Below are positions 1-6,600 of a DNA stretch of 8,008 bases, one piece after another. Where the stretch lies: NCBI GenBank assembly GCA_017475805.1, contig JAFVEW010000219.1:1-8008 (forward strand). Reading direction: 5' to 3'. Every line of letters begins with the position of its first letter. The first letter of the stretch is position 1. The notes beneath the pieces were generated by a model, which was not told the DNA's origin, made no database searches, and saw nothing but the letters and a program-made list of their open reading frames with translations. The position numbers and the translations under genes are program-made. The DNA is from Synergistaceae bacterium (GTDB lineage: Bacteria > Synergistota > Synergistia > Synergistales > Aminobacteriaceae).

Positions 1-306
1 ATGGAAAAACTAAAACAAATTAAGATATGGGCAATCGAGCAGGTTATCTGGGCTGAACGAGAGCTAAAAGGCAAGAGCGGAACTGAAAAGAAGGCCGCCG
101 TCATCAAAAAACTTGACGATTTAATCAAGCTGCCTTTTTATCTCGAATGGGTTGACGACATAGTTTTATCTTGGATTGTTGATGCTGCTTGCGAAAGATT
201 AAACAAATTCGCGGGACATAAATTCGCAAACATAATCCTTGACGAAGCTCAGGAAGAAAAATTAGCCGATGATATTGAAGTTCTGAGAGGTTTTAACAAT
301 GGCTAA
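1..306 (+). CDS. Small phage protein upstream of endolysin (possibly LLH-holin-like)
   Basis: A 101-residue, charged, mostly helical protein whose last 8 bases overlap the endolysin gene. The central part (about residues 10-70) pairs an amphipathic helix with a GKSGTEKK segment, then IKLPFYLE, then a second helix ending in CERLN. This order resembles the soluble part of LLH-type phage holins, but no N-terminal membrane segment is visible, so the match is weak. The window opens exactly on the ATG. No ribosome binding site can be seen, and the true start, perhaps with a membrane segment, could lie further upstream. Tight overlap with endolysin and holin supports a role in, or co-expression with, lysis. 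Function is otherwise unknown. Confidence 0.7.
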   Translation: MEKLKQIKIWAIEQVIWAERELKGKSGTEKKAAVIKKLDDLIKLPFYLEWVDDIVLSWIVDAACERLNKFAGHKFANIILDEAQEEKLADDIEVLRGFNNG

Positions 307-682
307 AGATACTAAGAATTTCAAAGTTGGCGAGTTTGCTTGCCATTGCGGAAAATGTGAGAATAAAATAGAGCAGGAAATTATTGATATTGCTCAAAAG
401 ATACGCGAGCGCGCAGGCTGTCCTATTCATATAAATTCAGGTTATCGTTGCCCTGTTCATAATAAAAACGTCGGAGGCGTAGCTAATTCAAAGCACACAT
501 TAGGCTTGGCCGCTGATTTATCATGCTCAATCGGAGCGATTAATTTATTCGTTTTGATTGCAGATATGAAGGCAAAGGGCGAGCTTCCTGATTTAGATTA
601 TGCGATTTTGTATATCAAAAAGAATTTTGTTCATGTTGATTGCGGCGGCAAACGCAGCAAATTTTTTGAGATACGGCCATGA
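299..682 (+). CDS. Phage endolysin, M15-type zinc peptidase (Peptidase_M15_3-like)
   Basis: A 127-residue peptidoglycan peptidase predicted to cut the stem peptides of the cell wall during phage lysis. Visible family features are the N-terminal FKVGEFACHCGKC segment, the INSGYRCPVHN motif (residues 45-55), the zinc-binding SKHTLGLAAD motif with H66 and D73 as ligands, and the C-terminal VHVD with H112 as third ligand. The length matches single-domain phage M15 enzymes, with no separate wall-binding domain. There is no signal peptide, so export should depend on a holin, and the next gene encodes one. The start is supported by GAGAGG at 285-290, 8 bases before ATG 299. The gene overlaps its upstream neighbour by 8 bases and the holin by 4 (ATGA), which indicates translational coupling. 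Several extra cysteines (C15, C17, C20, C41, C51) might bind a second metal; this is inference. Confidence 0.93.
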   Translation: MAKDTKNFKVGEFACHCGKCENKIEQEIIDIAQKIRERAGCPIHINSGYRCPVHNKNVGGVANSKHTLGLAADLSCSIGAINLFVLIADMKAKGELPDLDYAILYIKKNFVHVDCGGKRSKFFEIRP

Positions 683-1071
683 GATATTATTTTGACACAA
701 TTTGTTCAGCAATAGGCGCGATAATAGGATATTTTATTGGTGATTTCGACGGCTTTATTCATGGTTTATTAACATTAGTGGTTATTGATTATATTTCAGG
801 AGTTTTAGCTGCTATTATCAAGCGTGAATTATCGTCAAGCGTAGGGTTTACCGGCATAGCACGCAAAATAATGATTTTTATGATTGTCGGCGTTGCTCAT
901 GTTGTAGACCGTGAGGCATTAGGCGGAACGGCCTTATCAAGGGATGCCGTGATATTTTTCTATCTTGCAAACGAAGGCTTAAGCATAATCGAAAATGCTA
1001 TTGAAATTGGTATTCCAATACCTGAGATTATCAAAGAAAAATTAGCGTTGTTCCATGAAAAAAGACAATAA
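679..1071 (+). CDS. Phage holin, Holin_4_1 (TcdE/toxin-secretion) family
   Basis: A 130-residue inner-membrane protein expected to form the lesions that let the endolysin reach the wall. Hydrophobic segments lie at about residues 8-22, 27-46, 62-77 and 88-105. Family signatures are DYISGVLAA (37-45), GFTGIARK (56-63) and, strongest, FYLANEGLSIIENA (94-107) followed by GIPIPEIIKEKL. The length is typical. The start ATG overlaps the endolysin stop as ATGA, so it is probably translated by coupling; no strong ribosome binding site of its own is seen. It is the last gene of the plus-strand lysis cassette and ends just before a hairpin shared with the convergent coiled-coil gene. The family also includes proteins that export clostridial toxins, but next to an endolysin a lysis role is the natural reading. 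Confidence 0.9.
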   Translation: MRYYFDTICSAIGAIIGYFIGDFDGFIHGLLTLVVIDYISGVLAAIIKRELSSSVGFTGIARKIMIFMIVGVAHVVDREALGGTALSRDAVIFFYLANEGLSIIENAIEIGIPIPEIIKEKLALFHEKRQ

Positions 1072-1074
1072 AAA

Positions 1075-1094
1075 CGGGGAGTGAACGCTCCCCC
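1075..1094 (-). terminator. Hairpin terminator between convergent genes
   Basis: A perfect 6-bp GC-rich stem pairs GGGGAG (1076-1081) with CTCCCC (1088-1093) around a 6-base loop. Read on the minus strand it is followed by GTTTTTATT, a proper U-tract, and lies directly after the coiled-coil gene's stop at 1101. On the plus strand the downstream sequence (CTAATATTTACC) is a poor U-tract, so termination of the lysis operon here is less certain. Confidence 0.7.
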
Positions 1095-1100
1095 TAATAT

Positions 1101-1514
1101 TTACCTCCTTATAAAATTTTGGATTATCGCGATAGCGATAGGCACAGCCGCGACTAAGAAACTTAAAACCATAAACCATTTATTTTGAGAATTATTCATA
1201 TCATCAAGCCTTTTTTCGACGCTATCAACACGTACCGATAACGTTTTCATTTCGCCCTTCAAATCGCCTACATCAGAGCGCACATCTTTCATTTCTGATT
1301 TTAATTCTGAAACATCGTCTTTAAGAATGCTAACATCTTTTTTCAAATCTGAAACATCAGACTTCAAAGTATTGACATCACGTTTTAATTCAGATACATC
1401 CGTCTTTAACGTATCTATGTCATGACGCAAAATATTAACTTCACTGCGTAACATGGGCATACGATAAATTATATTTTCTTCTTCGTAATTTTTATAAGCT
1501 AATGCTTCTGTCAT
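1101..1514 (-). CDS. Heptad-repeat coiled-coil protein with C-terminal membrane anchor
   Basis: A 137-residue protein in three parts: a short N-terminus (1-21), a long coiled coil of about eleven consecutive heptads (about 25-108, many of the form D-V-S-x-L-K-x), and a hydrophobic segment (about 113-132) ending in NFIRR. It should be a membrane-tethered rod with the coiled coil on one side of the membrane. The start is supported by GAAAGGA 11 bases upstream of ATG. It lies opposite to and converges on the holin, between the lysis genes and the integrase, as accessory prophage genes often do. Coiled coil plus C-terminal anchor is the architecture of XhlA-type lysis accessory proteins and also of Borrelia Bdr proteins. 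The resemblance is in layout only, so the function is unknown. The heptads also repeat at DNA level with a 21-bp period, so copy number could vary between strains. Confidence 0.82.
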   Translation of the reverse strand: MTEALAYKNYEEENIIYRMPMLRSEVNILRHDIDTLKTDVSELKRDVNTLKSDVSDLKKDVSILKDDVSELKSEMKDVRSDVGDLKGEMKTLSVRVDSVEKRLDDMNNSQNKWFMVLSFLVAAVPIAIAIIQNFIRR

Positions 1515-1547
1515 TAAAAATTCAATCCTTTCTTAAAAATTCTTTCC

Positions 1548-1591
1548 TTAAAATTTTATCATTAAATCATCAAGCCAATCCGCCCACCACT
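1548..1591 (-). pseudogene. Remnant of a second integrase 3' end
   Basis: On the minus strand, positions 1589 to 1548 read WWADWLDDLMIKF and then a TAA stop. The intact integrase just upstream ends WWADWLDNLL. Bases 1570-1591 match 1650-1671 at 20 of 22 positions. Counting on through 1563, four of the differences (GAT/GAC twice, CTT/CTC, TTA/TTG) are synonymous third-position changes and one alters an amino acid (D/N). The codon directly before the remnant is a TAG stop, so it is not translated. The pattern suggests the tail of a related integrase gene and not a fresh target duplication, though the match is short. The rest of that gene is absent. Confidence 0.65.
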
Positions 1592-1592
1592 A

Positions 1593-1634
1593 TTTTTAAT
1601 TAGGAATTAGGAATTAGGAAGTAGGAATTAAAAA
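1593..1634. repeat. Heptanucleotide tandem repeat flanked by 9-bp inverted repeat
   Basis: Three perfect AATTAGG units (1598-1618), one variant AAGTAGG (1619-1625) and a partial unit (1626-1630) run in tandem. The tract is bounded by a perfect inverted repeat, TTTTTAATT at 1593-1601 and AATTAAAAA at 1626-1634. It lies between the integrase stop (1637) and the duplicated integrase tail (1591). Short tandem heptamers of this kind are known as dispersed intergenic repeats in some bacteria, for example the STRR sequences of cyanobacteria. AT-richness makes the inverted repeat less striking than its length suggests. Confidence 0.8.
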
Positions 1635-1636
1635 AC

Positions 1637-2758
1637 TTAAAGCAAGTTGTCGAGCCAGTCCGCCCACCACTGCATGAGTTTTATTCGCTGCGGCATGTAT
1701 TCAGCGTGATTATAAGCTCCGCGTATGGCGTTATTCTGAGCATGAGCAAGCTGTCGTTCGATGACATCGCGATTAAATTCATGTTCGTTAGCAATCGTTG
1801 AGAACATAGCGCGAAATCCATGCGGCGTAATTTGCTCTTTAGTAAAGCCAAGTGAACGCAAAGCAACTCTCACACCATTTTCAGACATCGGGCGGTTAAT
1901 GTCGCGGGGGCTTGGGAACAGGTAGCGGCTATTACCTGTCAGAGGCTTTAACTCTTCTAAAATTTTTTTAACTTGCCGCGACAAAGGGACGACATGTCGC
2001 CTTTTCATTTTCATTTTTTCGGCCGGGATGTCCCAAACTTCGTCTTTAATTTCGCTCCATTCGGCATGACGAATTTCACCAGGTCTTGCGGCAGTATAAA
2101 TTGAGAAAAGCATAGCAAGCCTCATAATCTTAAACGGATAATTTTTAATCGACTTCATTAAAACTGCGATTTCCGAAGGCTCAAAAATCGCGGCCATGTG
2201 CTTATGACTATGAGAAGCCAGCGCGCCTCTTAAGTTAAAAACAGGATTATTTTCGGCTCTATCCGTCATGATGGCATAAGAGATAATTTGGCTGATGACA
2301 TTTTTGCAGCGTGCAGCAGTTTCAAATTTTCCTGTTAATTCGATTTTTTGGCAAAATTTCAAAATAATTCCTGCGGTTATTTCTTCAATCGGCATGTTAG
2401 CGAATTTCGGCAGAATATATTTATTGAGCCGGAGCCTTATGGCTTTAAGATATTTTTGATTTTTCCCTTTCATTCGCAGCGAGAACCATTCTTCAGCAAT
2501 TTCGCCGAAAAGATTTTGATTTTCGTTCTTATTTTCCGTGAAATGTTCGGACGCGGCAATAACGCGGGCTTCTTTCAGAGATACGTCAGGAAATTTTCCT
2601 AAATGGCGGCGGTATTCTTTATTATTGAGAAAAATTCTCAGCACCCAAAATTTATTTCCGTTCGGGTGAATTTCAAGCAATAAATTTCGAGTATCTGAAA
2701 GTGTATATTTTTTATCACGCGGTTTAGCTTTTTTAATTTGAATTTCTGTTAAGGACAT
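1637..2758 (-). CDS. int: P4-like tyrosine recombinase / prophage integrase
   Basis: A 373-residue site-specific recombinase that inserts and excises the phage at its attachment site through a covalent 3'-phosphotyrosine link. The N-terminal arm-binding domain of the DUF4102 type is seen at about residues 1-70 (start MSLTEIQIKKAKP, then LSDTRNLLLEIHPNGNKFW). A SAM-like core-binding region lies at about 85-180. The catalytic domain has R225 (TAARPGEIR), a lysine in the KMKMKRRHVVPLS strand, H313 and R316 (TPHGFRAMFS), H339 (RQLAH) and nucleophile Y349 (RGAYN). All expected residues are present, as is the usual MQWWADWLD tail, so it looks functional. GAGGAG lies 8 bases before ATG 2758, so this start is preferred to ATG 2782, which has no such site. 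Its 5' end lies 92 bases after the tRNA-Ser 3' end in the same orientation. Confidence 0.97.
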   Translation of the reverse strand: MSLTEIQIKKAKPRDKKYTLSDTRNLLLEIHPNGNKFWVLRIFLNNKEYRRHLGKFPDVSLKEARVIAASEHFTENKNENQNLFGEIAEEWFSLRMKGKNQKYLKAIRLRLNKYILPKFANMPIEEITAGIILKFCQKIELTGKFETAARCKNVISQIISYAIMTDRAENNPVFNLRGALASHSHKHMAAIFEPSEIAVLMKSIKNYPFKIMRLAMLFSIYTAARPGEIRHAEWSEIKDEVWDIPAEKMKMKRRHVVPLSRQVKKILEELKPLTGNSRYLFPSPRDINRPMSENGVRVALRSLGFTKEQITPHGFRAMFSTIANEHEFNRDVIERQLAHAQNNAIRGAYNHAEYMPQRIKLMQWWADWLDNLL

Positions 2759-2766
2759 CAAAATTT

Positions 2767-2772
2767 CTCCTC
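2767..2772 (-). promoter_or_regulatory. Ribosome binding site that fixes the integrase start
   Basis: GAGGAG on the minus strand, 8 bases before the ATG at 2758. It lies inside the 8-codon extension that would result from the upstream ATG at 2782, and that ATG has no comparable site. The shorter protein is therefore favoured. Confidence 0.8.
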
Positions 2773-2790
2773 TCTTTGGCATACGGTTTC

Positions 2791-2820
2791 ATTAAAATTT
2801 GAGGAAAAATTGAATGTGAA
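2791..2820 (-). promoter_or_regulatory. Possible integrase promoter
   Basis: On the minus strand TTCACA (2820-2815) and TTTAAT (2796-2791) are spaced by 18 bases, about 32 bases before the integrase ATG. Both hexamers are imperfect matches to sigma-70 boxes in an AT-rich stretch, so chance is a real alternative. Read-through from the tRNA promoter is another possible source of integrase mRNA. Confidence 0.3.
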
Positions 2821-2850
2821 AAGCCTTGTAAATGCAGACAAAACAACACC

Positions 2851-2885
2851 TGGCGGAAACGCAGAGATTCGAACTCTGGGAGGCT
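2851..2885. other. Presumed attachment site (att) in tRNA-Ser 3' end
   Basis: P4-like integrases commonly recombine within tRNA 3' halves, and this integrase begins 92 bases beyond this one. The core should cover part of the T arm and acceptor strand. The limits given are approximate because the matching repeat at the other prophage end is outside the window. Confidence 0.5.
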
Positions 2886-2938
2886 TGCACCTCTTACGCT
2901 CTCCAAGCGCACGCCATCGACCGCTCGGCCACGTTTCC
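2851..2938 (-). tRNA. tRNA-Ser (anticodon GGA)
   Basis: A complete tRNA of 88 bases including an encoded CCA. The 7-bp acceptor stem pairs GGAAACG (2938-2932) with CGTTTCC, followed by discriminator G and CCA (2853-2851). The D arm has GCC/GGC around a GAGCGGTCGAT loop. The anticodon stem TGCGC/GCGTA encloses loop TTGGAGA, giving anticodon GGA for serine codons UCC and UCU. A long variable arm (GAGG/CCTC) marks it as class II, as expected for serine. The T arm is CAGAG-TTCGAAT-CTCTG. It is the junction between chromosome and prophage, and the phage must supply the 3' part so that the gene stays intact. Confidence 0.97.
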
Positions 2939-2961
2939 GTCTTTGAATTTTCAACGCGTGA

Positions 2962-2990
2962 ATTATATCACATAATTTTTGAATTTAAGC
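2962..2990 (-). promoter_or_regulatory. tRNA-Ser promoter with extended -10
   Basis: On the minus strand a perfect TATAAT (2967-2962) is preceded by TGA, an extended -10 element, 23 bases before the mature tRNA 5' end. A weak -35 candidate, GCTTAA, lies 17 bases upstream at 2990-2985. It sits immediately after the terminator of the upstream operon, so the tRNA is probably an independent transcription unit. Confidence 0.6.
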
Positions 2991-3023
2991 AAAAAAATCT
3001 CCCGCCTATTCAGCGAGAGATTT
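2991..3023 (-). terminator. Intrinsic terminator of the AsmA-like/M50 operon
   Basis: On the minus strand an 11-bp stem (AAATCTCTCGC with GCGGGAGATTT, one T-G wobble) around a 7-base loop (3006-3012) is followed by more T residues, down to 2991. It begins 12 bases after the M50 protease stop codon. On the other strand there is no good U-tract. Confidence 0.88.
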
Positions 3024-3035
3024 ACTCAAAAATTT

Positions 3036-3653
3036 TTAATACGGCAGCAACGCCCATAAGATATTTATAATCGGATCAAAAATAAAATTTATAATTCCTG
3101 TCATTAAAAGCACAAGCAAAATTATCGTTCCGTAACGTTCGCACCAATAATAATATTCCATGTATTTATATGGCAAAAACGCTTCTAAAACTCGAGAACC
3201 ATCAAGCGGCGGTATTGGGATTAAATTAAACGCCGCAAGTCCCATGTTTATATTCACCATCTGGACTATAAAAATTAATCCGGCACGCCCCGTAAATTGA
3301 TACCAGTAAGCTCCCAAAAATCGCAGAAACAAAACCGTAACTATTGCCGTCAAAATATTTCCAGCAACTCCAGCAAGCGATACGATGATTAAATCTCGTC
3401 TCGGATGTTTGAAATATCTTGTGTTAATTGGAACAGGCTTAGCCCATCCGAAGCCAACGAATAAAAGCATTAATGTTCCGACTAAATCAAAATGAGCAAA
3501 TGGATTTAATGAAAGTCGTCCGCTTCGTTCTGCCGTCGGATCACCAACCATTTTAGCCGCAAAGCCATGACAAAATTCATGGAACGATAACGCCCATATC
3601 AACGCCGGAAGCGTTAATAATAATTTCACAGGGTCTTGAAGTATTCTCAACAT
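3036..3653 (-). CDS. M50-family (site-2-protease-like) membrane zinc protease
   Basis: A 205-residue polytopic membrane protein of the small standalone M50 group, a minimal site-2 protease core without PDZ domain. The zinc-binding HEFCH (H25, E26, H29) lies in the first membrane helix. The second active-site motif is NLIPIPPLDG (N143 to G152), with D151 as the expected third ligand. The conserved GRLSLNPFAHFDLVGT stretch (45-60) and FGWAKPVPIN (68-77) are typical. Hydrophobic segments lie at about 9-33, 53-70, 87-110, 124-147 and 176-200. The family cleaves substrates within the membrane; the substrate here is unknown. The ATG lies one base after the AsmA-like stop, and AGGAGG inside that gene is 14 bases upstream, a rather long spacing, so coupled translation is likely. 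It is the last gene of the operon. Confidence 0.93.
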   Translation of the reverse strand: MLRILQDPVKLLLTLPALIWALSFHEFCHGFAAKMVGDPTAERSGRLSLNPFAHFDLVGTLMLLFVGFGWAKPVPINTRYFKHPRRDLIIVSLAGVAGNILTAIVTVLFLRFLGAYWYQFTGRAGLIFIVQMVNINMGLAAFNLIPIPPLDGSRVLEAFLPYKYMEYYYWCERYGTIILLVLLMTGIINFIFDPIINILWALLPY

Positions 3654-3654
3654 T

Positions 3655-6600
3655 TTATTTGAATAAGCCTCCTAAGCCTTTCTTTAATTCTTGTTTAAGA
3701 CGCTCCTGATTTTTTTCGTCCTTCAAAGCATTTTTAATTTTGTCTTTCGTGCTTTGCTTGGTGTCCGTTTTCGTCTCTGTAACGTTAGACTGATTCTTTG
3801 AATTTGAATTTTGAGCATTATTATCATTTTTTGTCTTCGGAGCTATGACATTAATCACGCTGTCAATGACTTTATCTTCAAATTTTTCTTTGATTTCTTT
3901 TTTCGCATCAGTATTGACTTTTCCATTTGAAGCAGCTTGCTTAACATCGGCTGATTTTGTCTGAGTTTGCACGGCGTTTTGATTTTTCAAAGTTGACGCT
4001 CCTATTTTCAAATTTGAAAACGAAGGTGAAGCAGCTTTGCCGGAAATTCTCATACTCATGATTCTAAAATCACCTGTTGAAGCAACTTTTTCCGCGCCTT
4101 TTAAGCCGCCCGAAATAAAAGTTTTCAAACCGTCCTGAAGAGTCGCTGTACCGCCGGTTAATAAGCTCGCAAGTCCTCCTGCGCTGCCGCCTTGAATAGC
4201 GTTGATTAACTGATAATTAATATTGCCTTCGGCTGTGAAGTCTATCGTTACATCTTTGCCGTTGAAATTCACAACGCCGTCTTTAGTGAGCTTTGCGTAT
4301 TTATAGAGAGCATCGTTTTTATTAGCATTGGCAATCGCACCTGATTTAATTATTAATTTTCCTGTCTGCAAACTCAGAGGCGCGTTCACACTGGTATATT
4401 GAATACCGTTCGATTTATGAATACGTGTTATTAAATCAAGCCACTTGAAACCCGTGATAGCTCCCGCTCCCATCGAGAAATTTCCTGAGCCTGAATAAGT
4501 CGTAGAGTCTTTAACTTCACCGTTGATTTTCATAGTTAATTTTCCCGTGCCGGTGATTTTGCCGCCGAGTCCGCCTGAAGCATCCTGAATTAATTTATTA
4601 ACGTCAACGCCTGAAGCCTCGATATTATCCGTGAACTTCATGTTTTTAATATCGAAGTTAAAATTATTTTTCAGAGAGCCTCCGTAAAGATTCGCTGTGC
4701 CGTTTGACGACGCAAAAGAATTTCCTGAATATGAAAGCGGCAAATTGACTTTAGTTAAATTCATTCCAAAGGCTTTTAAGTTCGGAGTTGTTAAAGTTCC
4801 CTTGCCTGTTGCGCCCTTGTCAGTGCCGCTAACATTAAAGGTAAATCCTGCTGTACCCGCTAAATTGTCTTTCAAAGTCGGCATTTCGCGGATTAAATTT
4901 TCAAGTTTTATATTATTTCCATTAAGAGCAACATTAAATTTCATAGGCGAAAATTGAACATTTCCAAGCGCGACTATCTCTGAGCCTTCAACGTTAGCCG
5001 TAACTTTATTGAATTTAAGACTCTTGGCCGTGCCTGATAAATCCGCAGCAAAATTATTCAAAACAAATCCCATAGCGTTAATTAGCGGTGCGCCTGCTGT
5101 AAAAAATATTTCAGGGTTTGAATTTGCTCCGGCAATTTTCAAATTTCCTGATAAATCTCCTTTTAGATCAATACCTGAAGCTGAAGCCAAAGAAGCAAGA
5201 GCTAATTTATCGAATTTGAAATTAAAATTAAGAGGCTCTTTGCCTGAAATTGTCGCTGAGCCGTCGCCCGTAATTTTTCCTGCGCCGCTCGTTGCGTTGA
5301 AATTTGCAAGAGAAATTTTATCGGCGTTCTTATTGATTGCGGCATTGACATCGTTGAAAGTTATTCCGCTGGCTACAATGCTCTTGGCCGAAGCATTAAT
5401 ATTAATTTTCTCTAATTTAGCTAAATCGCCGCCTGCTGTCGTTGTTAATTCAATGTCTTTAGCTTTCAGCATGTTCATAGCCTGCAGATTTTGCGACGAT
5501 GCCAATAAATTTATAGAAGGATTGTTCGCCGTGCCTTGAATTTTTACGCCCGCGTTGATCGTGCCTTTAAGATTATATTGATTAATATCCGGGACATATG
5601 CTTTCAAATTCGCAGGAGTCATCGCTATTGTAGCGTTGATGTTTAATTTAGGATTCGTTGACGGAATCGGCGTTATAGTTCCGCTTAAGTTAATCGGCAT
5701 TCCGTTCAAAGTTCCTTCGGTCTTACTGAGAGTTAAAGTTTTATTCGCGAACGAGAAATTAACGACGGGCTTTGTGATTTTTTGCCCGAAGCCTGAAAAT
5801 TCAGGGCTGTTTAACGAGCCTGAAATTGCAGGATTAGATAAATTGCCCTTCAACGTCGCCGCTGCTGTTATGACTCCGGCTAATTTGTAATCAGAAGCAT
5901 CGGGAATCATGTTCTCGATTTTTTTAACGTCAAGATTAGCTAATTTTGCTGTGAGATTAAAATTCGGTTTCGTTAAAATCGACGCTATAGTGCCCTGCAA
6001 AAATCCATTCGATCCTTCAAAATTAAATTTTCCGTCGACGTTTGCTGTGTCGCTTTTAGCAAGTTTCATTTGAGTTTTTATGTTTGTAACTGTGCGACCC
6101 TGATAAGAAATTTTAGGTGCGGAAAAATTTACAAGGCCGTTGAGAGCGTTTATCGGCCCGCTGATGTTCGTGCTGAACGCTGAGACTTTGCCGGAAAGAG
6201 TTTTAAGTTCCGGGATTTTTAGAATTTTATCAAGTCCGTCTAAATTTGCTTCTGTTCCATCAAGTTTAATCATGACTGAAGTAATTTCATTCGGACGATT
6301 AGCTACAGCAATTTCGCCTTGAATCGGAATGTTAAGCGCTTTAGCTTGGATATTATTAACCGCAAGCCTGTAATTAGAATATGAAAAATTTGCGTTTGCC
6401 CGTTCGACAGGAAATCCTAAAATTTTTGCGCCTTTATAGTCGAACGTTCCGAAAATTCGCGGATCATTAAGAGCTCCAGTTGCATCGGCGTTGAAATTCG
6501 CTTTGCCTGAAAAATCGTTTGAGTTCAAAGCCTCAGGATATAGCGCGGTCATTTCAGCTAAATCTAAATCTTCAAATGAAGCGTGAAAATCTAAATTTTC

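Larger units (their letters stand above)
1..2853. mobile_element. Prophage end (integrase-proximal part)
   Basis: A lysis cassette (endolysin and holin), an opposite-strand coiled-coil gene and a P4-like integrase lie in a row and stop at the 3' end of a tRNA-Ser gene. Beyond the tRNA the genes are of chromosomal type (M50 protease, AsmA-like protein, C69 dipeptidase). An integrase beside a tRNA 3' end is the classic layout of a tRNA-integrated phage or island. The left boundary is outside the window, so size, structural genes and completeness cannot be judged. The right boundary is inferred to lie within the tRNA 3' half; the exact crossover cannot be seen without the other end. Confidence 0.85.

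Noticed and set aside
1076..1093. Terminator of the plus-strand lysis operon
   Set aside because: The U-tract is good only in the minus direction. Bidirectional action is possible, but the sequence does not support it well enough for a separate call.
1191..1451. Spaced repeats resembling a CRISPR array or minisatellite
   Set aside because: The 21-bp period exactly matches coiled-coil heptads in an intact reading frame, and there are no unique spacers between identical repeats.
1681..1866. Second minus-strand frame (61 codons) inside the integrase
   Set aside because: It is an out-of-frame shadow of the integrase catalytic domain, which is intact in its own frame.
2733..3070. Open frames on both strands across the tRNA (2733-2954 minus, 2810-3070 plus)
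   Set aside because: They cross the tRNA-Ser gene, its promoter and the terminator, and have no recognisable protein features.
5009..5539. Long plus-strand open frame (176 codons), with others at 4697-4957, 5636-5890 and 6608-6874, opposite the AsmA-like gene
   Set aside because: They lie wholly antisense to a well-supported gene, have no clear ribosome binding sites, and show the Pro/Leu/Phe-rich composition expected from reading Gly/Asn/Lys-rich codons backwards.
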